Under the pieces are notes generated by a model that made no database searches, was not told the origin of the DNA, and worked only from the letters and a program-made list of their open reading frames with translations. 19,044 nucleotides of DNA, taken from Flavobacteriales bacterium UBA4474. GTDB lineage: Bacteria > Bacteroidota > Bacteroidia > Flavobacteriales_D > Sanyastnellaceae. Below are positions 1-7,433 of the stretch, piece by piece (within the stretch, counting starts at the first letter, position 1; every line of letters begins with the position of its first letter). The position numbers and the translations under genes are program-made. Location: NCBI GenBank assembly GCA_002389295.1, contig DGOE01000104.1, positions 7,112 to 26,155 on the forward strand, read 5' to 3'.

Positions 1-732
1 AATGAAGTCGTGGCCGCCATCAAAGCGGGACTGAGCGACTATCCCACCGCGTCCGGCGTCCAATGGGAGTTCACCGGTCAACAAGAAGAGCAAGCCAAGG
101 AAATGGCCTTTCTCTCCAAGGCACTGGTCATCGCCTTATTCCTGATTTTCCTGATCATTGTCGCGCAGTTCAACAGCATCTCCACACCGTTCATCATCGG
201 ATTCAGCGTGCTGTTTTCACTCACCGGCGTCTTCCTGGGCTTGGTGGTCTTCCGCCAAGATTTCGTGATCATCATGACCATGATTGGCATCATCTCGCTG
301 GCCGGCGTGGTGGTCAACAACGCCATCGTGCTCATCGACTACACCCAGCTGCTGATGGAGCGGAAAAAATCCGCCTTGGGCCTCGGTGAAGATGACATGT
401 TGCCCTTCTCTGAAGTCGTTCCGCTGATCATCCAAGGCGGAAGAACCCGCCTTCGGCCAGTGCTGCTCACGGCCATCACCACGGTGTTGGGCCTGCTTCC
501 GCTGGCGATTGGCATCAACGTGGACTTTGTGAGCCTCTTGGCCGAGTACGACCCCAAGATGTACATCGGGGGTGACAACAACATCTTCTGGAAACCCATG
601 AGTTGGGCCATCATTTACGGCTTGACGTTTGCCACGTTCCTCACGCTGGTCATCGTGCCGGTGATGATGTGGTACCTCACCCGGGCCAACTACAAGTGGC
701 TCAAGCGCCTCCCCGTTGCGGAACAAGCATGA
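1..732 (+). CDS. RND efflux transporter permease, C-terminal part (5' truncated by window)
   Basis: The frame is open from base 1, so this is the last 243 residues of a protein that normally has over 1000. The fragment carries the second-half membrane domain of an RND (AcrB/MexB-type) inner-membrane pump. Hydrophobic helices are visible at the ALVIALFLIFLIIVAQF, FIIGFSVLFSLTGVFLGLVVF, IIMTMIGIISLAGVVVNNAIVLIDY, PVLLTAITTVLGLLPLAIG and AIIYGLTFATFLTLVIVPVMMWYL segments. The GVVVNNAIVLIDY stretch and the RLRPVLLTAITTVLGLLPLA stretch are family hallmarks. RND permeases use proton-motive force to expel drugs, metals or lipophiles through a periplasmic adaptor and an outer-membrane channel; those partners would lie upstream of the window. 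The substrate cannot be told from this part. The stop codon overlaps the next gene's start (ATGA), so the two are probably cotranscribed and translationally coupled. Confidence 0.9.
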   Translation, partial: NEVVAAIKAGLSDYPTASGVQWEFTGQQEEQAKEMAFLSKALVIALFLIFLIIVAQFNSISTPFIIGFSVLFSLTGVFLGLVVFRQDFVIIMTMIGIISLAGVVVNNAIVLIDYTQLLMERKKSALGLGEDDMLPFSEVVPLIIQGGRTRLRPVLLTAITTVLGLLPLAIGINVDFVSLLAEYDPKMYIGGDNNIFWKPMSWAIIYGLTFATFLTLVIVPVMMWYLTRANYKWLKRLPVAEQA

Positions 733-1778
733 CCTCACCCAAACAAACCACCCTGGCCATTACCGGGGTCACCGGCTTCCTCGGTGGACACATGACCCTG
801 GAGGCACTGCGCCGGGGATATCGCGTGCGCGGAACGTTGAGGTCCATGAAGCGCGCTGACGGCGTCCGCTCCATGTTGGCCGCACACCTTGGTGATGGAG
901 CAGAGGCCACGTTGGCGCGACTCACCTTCCACGAAGCCGACCTCTTGTCGCCAGGTGGTTGGGTGGACATCGTGACGGGGTGCGATGCTGTGCTTCATGT
1001 CGCCTCCCCATTTCCCATGAACCTGCCCAAGGATGAGCAAGACATCATTTCCCCAGCAAGACAAGGCCTGAAACACGTCTTCGAAGCCTGCGCAACAGCG
1101 GGGGTAAAGCGCCTGGTGCAAACCTCATCCACCGTGGCCATCGTCTATGGTCATGGCAAGGACAAAACCGCGTTTGACGAGCAACACTGGACCCAGCTCG
1201 ACGGTGGCATGCTCACGCCTTACATCAAAAGCAAGACCCTGGCAGAACAGGACCTGTGGATGATGGCCAAGCAACATCCAGACATGTCGGTCTCAGCGGT
1301 CAACCCGGGGTTCATCCTCGGCCCCTTATTGGACAGCAACGACCCCGGAACAAGCTGCGATGTCGTTCTCAAAATGATGAGGGGCGAATTTCCTGGCGTC
1401 CCCAAACTCGGGTACCCGACGGTCGATGTCCGCGATGTGGTGGACCTCCATTTTGCGGTTCTCGAAGACCAACATGCGGCTGGCCAGAGGTTTGCAGCAG
1501 CAGCGGGCACATTGCCCCTCCAAGAACTGGCCAAAACCATCAAAGGCGCCTTTCCTCAGGAAGGACGCAAGGTGGGCACCCGGTCACTCCCCAACGGGGT
1601 GGTCAGGGCCATGGCCATCGTCATGAAGTCGGTGCGGGGCACCCTTGCAGAATTGGGGTACATGCCCACAGTTTCATCGGACTTGGCCCGCAAACGCTAC
1701 GGCTGGAACCCCCGGTCCCCCCAAGAAGCAGCAACCGCGACCGCGCAAAGCATCATCGATCTCGATTACATCAAGTGA
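729..1778 (+). CDS. NAD(P)-dependent extended SDR, dihydroflavonol-4-reductase-like
   Basis: A 349-residue protein starting at the ATG that overlaps the RND stop (ATGA); the frame is open 42 codons further upstream, but that part lies inside the RND gene. The Rossmann nucleotide-binding motif TGVTGFLG is at residues 12-19. The catalytic Tyr-x-x-x-Lys is Y165-I-K-S-K169, preceded by QTSST (131-135), which supplies the catalytic Ser/Thr. Length and the HVASPFP and NPGFILGP segments fit the dihydroflavonol reductase / cinnamoyl-CoA reductase-like branch of extended SDRs. In bacteria these reduce ketones or aldehydes or act on sugar or isoprenoid-type substrates, and the substrate here is unknown. 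A flavonoid role is not implied. It could be the last gene of the efflux operon; purF follows after 51 bases on the same strand. Confidence 0.85.
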   Translation: MTSPKQTTLAITGVTGFLGGHMTLEALRRGYRVRGTLRSMKRADGVRSMLAAHLGDGAEATLARLTFHEADLLSPGGWVDIVTGCDAVLHVASPFPMNLPKDEQDIISPARQGLKHVFEACATAGVKRLVQTSSTVAIVYGHGKDKTAFDEQHWTQLDGGMLTPYIKSKTLAEQDLWMMAKQHPDMSVSAVNPGFILGPLLDSNDPGTSCDVVLKMMRGEFPGVPKLGYPTVDVRDVVDLHFAVLEDQHAAGQRFAAAAGTLPLQELAKTIKGAFPQEGRKVGTRSLPNGVVRAMAIVMKSVRGTLAELGYMPTVSSDLARKRYGWNPRSPQEAATATAQSIIDLDYIK

Positions 1779-1829
1779 TTCCCTGCATACCGCTCTAACT
1801 TCGCGTGCTCAGACTCCGCCCGGCCCCCG

Positions 1830-3731
1830 ATGAGTGACCTTCTCCAACACGAATGCGGCATCGCCTTGCTCAGGCTCAAAAAGCCCCTGCAGCACTACAT
1901 CGACACCTACGGGACGGCCTTCTACGGCCTAAACAAAATGTACCTGCTGATGGAGAAACAGCGGAACCGCGGTCAAGACGGCGTGGGCCTGGCCAATGTC
2001 AAGCTGACCGTTCCTCCCGGTCACCGCTACCTCAGCCGGTCACGTTCTGTCGCCAAGCAGCCCATCGAAGACCTCTTCGCCCAAATCATGGGCCGATTTG
2101 CCGACACCAAGGAGCACCACCCCGAGCGGTTAAAAGATGCGGCGTGGCTGCAAAAAGAATTCGCCTTTACCGGAGAGGTGTTCCTGGGCCACCTGCGCTA
2201 CGGCACGTATGGCCGCAACACCATCGAGCGCGTCCACCCTTTCCTGAGGCAAAACAACTGGCGCACCCGCACCCTCGCTCTGGCCGGCAATTTCAACCTC
2301 ACCAACGTCGACGAGCTTTTCGATATTCTCGTGGGACTAGGCCAGCACCCCAAGGAAAAAGCCGACACGGTAACCGTCCTGGAAAAGGTGGGCCACTTCC
2401 TGGATGAGGAGGTCGAGGCCTCCTTCCAAAAATTCAAGGAACAGGGGCATGAAAATGCCGAAATCAGCAAACTCATCGCAGAACATCTGGACATCGAACG
2501 CGTGCTCAGCCGGGCGTCCGAGTCATGGGACGGCGGCTACGTCATGGGCGGGATTGTCGGCCACGGCGATGCGTTCATCGCCCGCGACCCCAATGGCATC
2601 CGGCCCTGCTTCTGGTACGAAGACGATGAGGTCGTCGTGGCCGCTTCGGAGCGTCCCGTCATCCAAACGGCCTTCAACACCACCACCGCCGAGGTCAAAG
2701 AACTGCAGCCCGGGGAGGCCTTGATCATCACCAAAGGCGGAGAGGCCCGCATCAAACAAGTGCGGCCCGCTGGGGAGCGCAAGGCCTGCAGCTTCGAGCG
2801 GATCTACTTTTCGAGGGGCAACGATGCCGACATTTATCAGGAGCGCAAGGCTTTGGGTGAGTCGCTCGTTCCCAAAGTGCTCGAGGCCATTGAGCACGAC
2901 ATCGACTCCACTGTTTTTAGCTTCATTCCCAATACGGCAGAGACTTCGTTCTACGGCTTGGTGCGCGGCATTGAGAGCCACCTGAATCAAAGCAAGATTG
3001 AGCGCATCATCGGACTCGGATCCTCCCCCGATGCCACCGAAGTAAAAAGCATTTTGGAAGAGCGTCCGCGGGTCGACAAGGTCGCCTTGAAGGATGCGAA
3101 ACTCCGCACTTTCATTGCCGATGACGGGGCACGGGACGACCTCGTCACCCACGCCTATGACATCACCTACGGCACCATCGAGCGCGGCCACGACCAGCTC
3201 GTGGTCATCGATGACAGCATCGTCCGCGGCACCACCCTCAAGCGCAGCATCCTGCGCATCCTGGACCGCCTGGATCCGCGGCGCATTGTCGTGGTGAGCA
3301 GCGCCCCGCAAATCCGCTACCCCGACTGTTATGGCATTGACATGGCCCGAATGGGGGACTTCATTGCCTTCCAAGCGGCCATTGCCCTCCACCATCGGCG
3401 AGACAATGGCGACCTCATCGAGTCTGTTTATGCCGCCTGCAAAGCGGAGTTGGAAAAGCCTTACGAGCAGCAACAAAACAAGGTCAAGGCCATCTATGAA
3501 AACCTCTCCGAAGAGGACACATCGGCCATGATTTCCGAGCTGCTCACCCCAGATGACATGAAGGCTGAGGTCAAGATCATCTACCAAAGTGTGGCCGGCC
3601 TCCACGAAGCCACGCCACAGCACACGGGCGACTGGTACTTCACCGGAAACTTCCCCACCGCCGGCGGCAACCGCGTGGTCAACCGTGCTTTCGTGTATTG
3701 GAAAGAGGGGCGCACGGAACGCGCTTACTGA
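1830..3731 (+). CDS. purF: Amidophosphoribosyltransferase, long Bacteroidota form
   Basis: A 633-residue cytosolic enzyme predicted to make 5-phosphoribosylamine from PRPP and glutamine, the first committed step of purine synthesis. The N-terminal class II glutamine amidotransferase domain has Cys9 (HECGIALL), which would become the N-terminal nucleophile after removal of an eight-residue propeptide. It is followed by RNRGQDGVG (45-53) and GHLRYGTYG (120-128). The C-terminal phosphoribosyltransferase domain shows the PRPP-binding motif VVIDDSIVRGTT (458-469) and ends in an extra tail of roughly 100 residues. It is longer than the E. coli and Bacillus enzymes (about 470-505 residues) but about the length I recall for Bacteroidota PurF. 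The usual AHNGN of the amidotransferase domain is replaced by AGNFN. No C-x-x-C pair for a Bacillus-type Fe-S cluster was seen. No other purine genes are adjacent, so it may be a stand-alone gene or the end of the upstream operon. Confidence 0.82.
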   Translation: MSDLLQHECGIALLRLKKPLQHYIDTYGTAFYGLNKMYLLMEKQRNRGQDGVGLANVKLTVPPGHRYLSRSRSVAKQPIEDLFAQIMGRFADTKEHHPERLKDAAWLQKEFAFTGEVFLGHLRYGTYGRNTIERVHPFLRQNNWRTRTLALAGNFNLTNVDELFDILVGLGQHPKEKADTVTVLEKVGHFLDEEVEASFQKFKEQGHENAEISKLIAEHLDIERVLSRASESWDGGYVMGGIVGHGDAFIARDPNGIRPCFWYEDDEVVVAASERPVIQTAFNTTTAEVKELQPGEALIITKGGEARIKQVRPAGERKACSFERIYFSRGNDADIYQERKALGESLVPKVLEAIEHDIDSTVFSFIPNTAETSFYGLVRGIESHLNQSKIERIIGLGSSPDATEVKSILEERPRVDKVALKDAKLRTFIADDGARDDLVTHAYDITYGTIERGHDQLVVIDDSIVRGTTLKRSILRILDRLDPRRIVVVSSAPQIRYPDCYGIDMARMGDFIAFQAAIALHHRRDNGDLIESVYAACKAELEKPYEQQQNKVKAIYENLSEEDTSAMISELLTPDDMKAEVKIIYQSVAGLHEATPQHTGDWYFTGNFPTAGGNRVVNRAFVYWKEGRTERAY

Positions 3732-3801
3732 GCAGCGCGCAGCGCGTCAAGCCCCAAATTGTTGGTGCGGGAATTTTTCCCGCCATCAACGCTGTCGCGG
3801 A

Positions 3802-4830
3802 TCAGTTCAATACCACGCGGCGCACCATCGCACTGCTTCCGTCCTCCCGAACGGGAACCAAAATCACCATGCCGGCACCCCAGCCTCCGGTTTCAATCTC
3901 CGTCCTGCCAAAAGCCCCTGCCGACCCCGTGCCCAGCACCTTTCCACCGGCATCCACCGCCTTCCAAGACCAACCCGGCGGCAGGTCCCACGACAACACC
4001 TCGCCCGCTACAGCGGGATTGGGGTAGGGACTTCCAATCTGTTCACTTTGCCCTTCCGGCACCTCGAGCAAAACGTTGTTGTACCACGCCACGTCAGAGG
4101 CCTCCAACAGCAAGTTGCCGTCGTTGTCCGTAACGGTCAGAAATTCCTGATAGAAAATGGGAAACACCGAGTCCTGAGCGAAAAACAAATACTGTTCCAG
4201 GGACCACGTGGCTGTGTCTCCAGCATAAGACTCCGTATACACTTGATCATAATGCCCACGCAACACTTCCAAGCTTGAAGACGCGCCCGGCATCATCAAA
4301 GACCCCCAAGCATCCACCTCGAAAGATGCCTGGCCAACCAAGCCATAAGGCTCCGCAAAAAGCACCGTTTCTGCCATGAATGTGTCAACATGCGCGTCTC
4401 CGTATTCCATTGGGTATGCCCATTGCACCAAAGGGTCGGAAAAAGGAATGGTCACAAAGTTGGCCGCATTCGCATTGCCGAAAATCGTGAATTCCCCCCC
4501 CACTGCGGCCCAAAAACTCAGTTGGTCCCCATTCCTCAAACACCATTCGGCCCCATCAAATGATTTGGCCAATGGGGAGTTGGGGGCGGGAAACACCTCC
4601 GCCATGCCCACCGCATTGCCTGACACACCGCTAAAGTCCCACACCTGCGCCGCGTCATCCGACGGGGTGGGGTCAATAAACGCTGCCGCTATGAGGTCCG
4701 CGGTATAACCCAAAGGCGGTGGGACGGGCTCCTGAATGAATGGCTGAGAAAACAGCGCGCCGTTCAAGGACAAAAACACCAACATCACCAAGGCGCCTCG
4801 GCCCGCTTTCCACCTGCTTTGAGAAATCAT
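3802..4830 (-). CDS. Secreted protein with T9SS type A C-terminal sorting domain
   Basis: The ATG at 4830 was chosen because it places a clean signal peptide at the N-terminus: basic SRWKAGR, hydrophobic ALVMLVFLSLNGALFSQ, probable cleavage near residue 29. The frame is open 16 codons further upstream without adding anything sensible. The protein has 342 residues. The C-terminus (about 266-342) has the T9SS sorting-domain pattern: YPNPA at 269-273, a beta-rich body and a final MVRRVVLN strand. Such proteins cross the inner membrane by Sec and the outer membrane by the type IX system, ending secreted or anchored to surface lipopolysaccharide. The middle (30-260) is aromatic- and acid-rich, has a single cysteine and matches no domain I recognise. 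It is divergent from the glycosyltransferase gene, with only 62 bases between starts, and converges with purF. Confidence 0.72.
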   Translation of the reverse strand: MISQSRWKAGRGALVMLVFLSLNGALFSQPFIQEPVPPPLGYTADLIAAAFIDPTPSDDAAQVWDFSGVSGNAVGMAEVFPAPNSPLAKSFDGAEWCLRNGDQLSFWAAVGGEFTIFGNANAANFVTIPFSDPLVQWAYPMEYGDAHVDTFMAETVLFAEPYGLVGQASFEVDAWGSLMMPGASSSLEVLRGHYDQVYTESYAGDTATWSLEQYLFFAQDSVFPIFYQEFLTVTDNDGNLLLEASDVAWYNNVLLEVPEGQSEQIGSPYPNPAVAGEVLSWDLPPGWSWKAVDAGGKVLGTGSAGAFGRTEIETGGWGAGMVILVPVREDGSSAMVRRVVLN

Positions 4831-4892
4831 GCCCGAAAGTACCCTGCACGCTCTCCTTACCCGAAAATCTCTCACCACTTTGCGTCATCATC

Positions 4893-5978
4893 ATGACCAA
4901 CGTGCCGAAAAAAAACCTGCATCTCCTAGCAGACATGGGCTTCGCAGACAGTTTCGCAGAGCGCCTAGAGGCATTCAACCTGCGTGATCGCAACCACATC
5001 ATACTGGTCGGAAAAAGCCCCCACAAACGCCTGGCCAAAGGGGCATTCCCGTACACCAACCTGAAAGACGAGCACGCCCCGAATCCCGATGAATACAACA
5101 AGGTCATCGTACACTTTCTCCTGCCCATGGTCTGCCATTGGCTCAAGCAACACCGGGAACTGCGCATCCACTGGATGTTTTATGGTGCGGAAGTCTACCG
5201 CAATCCGCTGGTAGGCTATGACCCCATAGGGCCGGAAACCAAGCGTTACTTTTCCTTGAATTTGGACGACCTGAAAAGGAACGTCGGGTACCATTTGATC
5301 CACCGGCGGGCTTGGAAAAAGGCACTCCTCCAAGTGGAGAGCATACTCACGCACAACCCCGTGGAGTTCGAGCTGATCAAGAGCCTTGTGGCCGTTCCCC
5401 AAGCCAAGATGGAAACCTTCTTCTATGGCAAAGGTCTCGCCGACGCAGGACCCAAACCCCCTGTTGTTCCACCATCCAAACAAGGCCCATTGTCGGTGCA
5501 ACTCGGACACTGCGCCTTTCCCTCCGTGAACCATATGGACTTCCTGAAAGCATGCGCACCACAGGCCGGGGTTGAGTTTCACGTGCCCCTATCATACGGA
5601 GATTCCAAATATGCCTTGTGGGTCAAAAAGCAGGCCCAAAACAGAACGGACCTGCACTGGATGATGCACCGCCTGCCCATTGAAGCATATATGAGGCACA
5701 TCGATCAAATGGACGCCGGCGTCTTCCCCAATGCACGACAACAGGGGCTGAACAACATCAAGATGTTCATCCGCCAAGGCAAGCCTGTATTCCTTCACCC
5801 CGACAGCCCCACCACGGCGTACTATAAAAGCATTGGTATCGAAATTGGCCGCACCGACGCTTTCTCCGTCGAAGAATACCACAGATTGAAATCCTTAGCA
5901 GAACAGAACAAAGCCGCCTTCAGCGAATACGGCGGTGAAGCGGCCTGCCGCGAACACTATCAAAGGCTGTTCAACTGA
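4893..5978 (+). CDS. WecF-like glycosyltransferase (Glyco_transf_56 family), copy A
   Basis: A 361-residue protein; the ATG at 4893 begins MTNVPKKNLHLLADMGFAD, matching where the paralogue at 7434 begins. A longer start would run into the divergent T9SS gene. The family call rests on the C-terminal half: SVQLGHCAFPSVNHMDFL (201-218) aligns with the VGNSGDRSNEH region of E. coli WecF, and MDAGVFPNARQQGL (273-286) followed by IRQGKPVFLHPDSP aligns with its ARQQG region. WecF transfers TDP-4-acetamido-4,6-dideoxygalactose to a lipid II-type undecaprenyl carrier at the inner face of the membrane during enterobacterial common antigen synthesis. The donor and acceptor here are unknown. No membrane segment was seen, as expected for a peripheral GT-B enzyme. 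Conserved VHFLLPMVCHWL (73-84) and YDPIGPETK (109-117) are shared with copy B. Confidence 0.78.
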   Translation: MTNVPKKNLHLLADMGFADSFAERLEAFNLRDRNHIILVGKSPHKRLAKGAFPYTNLKDEHAPNPDEYNKVIVHFLLPMVCHWLKQHRELRIHWMFYGAEVYRNPLVGYDPIGPETKRYFSLNLDDLKRNVGYHLIHRRAWKKALLQVESILTHNPVEFELIKSLVAVPQAKMETFFYGKGLADAGPKPPVVPPSKQGPLSVQLGHCAFPSVNHMDFLKACAPQAGVEFHVPLSYGDSKYALWVKKQAQNRTDLHWMMHRLPIEAYMRHIDQMDAGVFPNARQQGLNNIKMFIRQGKPVFLHPDSPTTAYYKSIGIEIGRTDAFSVEEYHRLKSLAEQNKAAFSEYGGEAACREHYQRLFN

Positions 5979-6023
5979 CGTAAACGCTGGCTCCTTCGGC
6001 ACGCGCGATCCAACACCCCGAGG

Positions 6024-6704
6024 TCAACTCCGGTGCAACCCACATTCTTTGGCGGAAGACTCCCACCACCAACGGCCCGCTCGAGCATCCTCACCCGGAA
6101 GTACAGGACGCGTGCACGGCGCACAGCCTATGCTCGAATAGCCCAACTGATACAAGGGGTTCACCGGAACACCCGAAGACGATACCAAGGCCTCCACGGC
6201 AGCATCATCCCACTCAAGAAGCGGGTGGAATTTCCGCAAGCCCCAGGCCGGGGCCTCCTCAATGTGCTGAAAAGACTGCCGGTTTTCACTTTGCGCTTGC
6301 CTCAGTCCCGTGAGCCACCACTTCTTGCCTGAACAAGCGGCTTTCAATGGCATAATCTTTCGCGCGTTGCAACACGCTTTTCTGCCTTCCGTGCTCGCAT
6401 AGATCTGAGACAAACCCGCTGAATCCAAGGCACCCGAATCAGGGCGTAACGCGCGGATTTCTACCCCGAAGAACCGTTCGGTATCCTTCCACGTTTGCAG
6501 TGTTGCTGGAAACAAACACCCCGTATCCAATGACACCAGGTCTATGTCCAAGCCCGCCTCTAAAACAGCCCATGTCAGCACTTGATCTTCCATGCTGAAT
6601 GAAGTGGTCAGCACGGCATCCTCCTTAGTGGCTTCGTCCCCAAGAACTTCCACAATACGATCTATTAGCGCCAAGGGTTGTCCAAACAGTGGTTGACTGG
6701 TCAT
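6024..6704 (-). CDS. cysH: Fe-S adenylyl-/phosphoadenylyl-sulfate reductase
   Basis: A 226-residue cytosolic enzyme reducing activated sulfate (APS or PAPS) to sulfite with thioredoxin in assimilatory sulfur metabolism. Motifs in order: TTSFSMEDQ (33-41) of the PP-loop-like site; SLDTGCLFP (58-66), with Cys in a position usually held by another residue; CCNARKIMPL (111-120); WLTGLRQAQSENR (130-142); GCAPCT (193-198); GEDARAGRWWWE (204-215); and the C-terminal KECGLH (219-224) with catalytic Cys221. The CC plus C-x-x-C set marks the [4Fe-4S] type, usually APS-preferring, rather than the E. coli PAPS-only type. The ATG at 6704 is preferred over one 11 codons upstream because a promoter-like TACATTTG lies just before it, but the longer start is possible. 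It lies 36 bases behind the rrf2 gene on the same strand. No cysDN, cysC or sulfite reductase gene is in the window. Confidence 0.92.
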   Translation of the reverse strand: MTSQPLFGQPLALIDRIVEVLGDEATKEDAVLTTSFSMEDQVLTWAVLEAGLDIDLVSLDTGCLFPATLQTWKDTERFFGVEIRALRPDSGALDSAGLSQIYASTEGRKACCNARKIMPLKAACSGKKWWLTGLRQAQSENRQSFQHIEEAPAWGLRKFHPLLEWDDAAVEALVSSSGVPVNPLYQLGYSSIGCAPCTRPVLPGEDARAGRWWWESSAKECGLHRS

Positions 6705-6708
6705 GCCA

Positions 6709-6716
6709 CAAATGTA
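6709..6716 (-). promoter_or_regulatory. Candidate Bacteroidota -7 element before cysH
   Basis: Read on the minus strand this is TACATTTG, an exact match to the phylum's -7 consensus TAnnTTTG. It ends four bases before the cysH ATG at 6704, so transcription from it would give an almost leaderless mRNA. No TTG (-33) element sits at the usual 19-23 base spacing (a TTTG is present about 11 bases upstream). An 8-mer with six fixed bases can occur by chance. Confidence 0.3.
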
Positions 6717-6740
6717 AACATGACACACAAACCCCACCTG

Positions 6741-7175
6741 TTAAGTGTGGATTATTAAGTCTTGCAAAGTCCGCTGTTCCAAAACCCCCAATTGGGCGTC
6801 CCTTACATCGACCATCATGCGATGTAAGCCACAGTCCTCTTCCACACAATCTTCACACCGCTCATAGTAATGCAAGCTCACACAGGCCAATGGCGCGATC
6901 GGCCCATCTATCATGCGCATCACCTTGGCCAAGACCACATCATTGGCTGGCACACTCAGCGCATGACCGCCACGAGGTCCCCGCCGACTCTTCACCACCC
7001 CACCAGCCCTCAACTCCACCAAGATTTGCTCCAAGAACTTAATGCTCATCGGTGAAGCAGCACAAATCTCTTTGGCACTCAACCAATCGGGGAGACCTTC
7101 TTCTAAAGCTTGGTGCTGGCGCTTGGCGAGCACAGTCAGAGCACGAAACGCATATTGGGCCTTTTTCGTCAGCAT
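6741..7175 (-). CDS. Rrf2-family transcriptional regulator with four clustered cysteines
   Basis: A 144-residue protein with the typical Rrf2/IscR start MLTKKAQYAFRALTVLA. A winged-helix region follows, with the recognition helix around SAKEICAASPMSIKFLEQILVELRAGG (33-59) and wing VKSRRGPRGGHAL (61-73). The sensory end carries C98, C107, C110 and C115, spaced C-x8-C-x2-C-x4-C, which could hold an Fe-S cluster or sense thiols. The spacing differs from the C-x5-C-x5-C of E. coli IscR. Rrf2 proteins include IscR (Fe-S status), NsrR (NO) and CymR (cysteine metabolism). Being 36 bases upstream of cysH on the same strand suggests that it controls sulfate assimilation and probably its own operon. 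That role is inference from context; no suf or isc genes are present. Confidence 0.88.
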   Translation of the reverse strand: MLTKKAQYAFRALTVLAKRQHQALEEGLPDWLSAKEICAASPMSIKFLEQILVELRAGGVVKSRRGPRGGHALSVPANDVVLAKVMRMIDGPIAPLACVSLHYYERCEDCVEEDCGLHRMMVDVRDAQLGVLEQRTLQDLIIHT

Positions 7176-7433
7176 GCGCTCAATTTCCTCTTTTCCTTGC
7201 CGTCAGACAAGCACAGCGCAAAATGCGTCAATACACACTGAAAGGATACAAAAGGGGTTGTGAACGGCGATGTAACAAGGCGTCTGTCACATGGCACGGT
7301 ATATATGGCCTCCAAGCCGCGCCAGCTCTACGCTCAAGAAGCTGACGTTCGCATGCTCCAAATTAATGACATTCGCAGTCAATAGGGCGGCTGACTCCAT
7401 CTTGCGTCCCGTCGAACACCCACCTTCAACGGC
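7176..7433. other. Intergenic region between divergent rrf2 and glycosyltransferase B
   Basis: This 258-base stretch must hold the promoters of rrf2 (minus) and of the second glycosyltransferase (plus). No exact TAnnTTTG match was found on either strand. A short inverted repeat CGCA-AAA-TGCG lies around 7216-7226, about 40 bases upstream of the rrf2 start, where a self-acting operator could be, but the arms are only four bases. It is somewhat AT-richer than its surroundings in places (TATATA near 7300). No RNA gene and no plausible protein was seen. Confidence 0.4.

Noticed and set aside
2523..3623. Long open frame on the minus strand opposite purF
   Set aside because: It lies wholly within purF, which has clear catalytic motifs on the plus strand. 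The minus-strand translation shows no family features; such frames are common opposite GC-rich genes.
4740..4892. Upstream extension of glycosyltransferase A by 51 codons
   Set aside because: It would overlap the signal-peptide region of the divergent T9SS gene, and the paralogue begins at the position equivalent to 4893.
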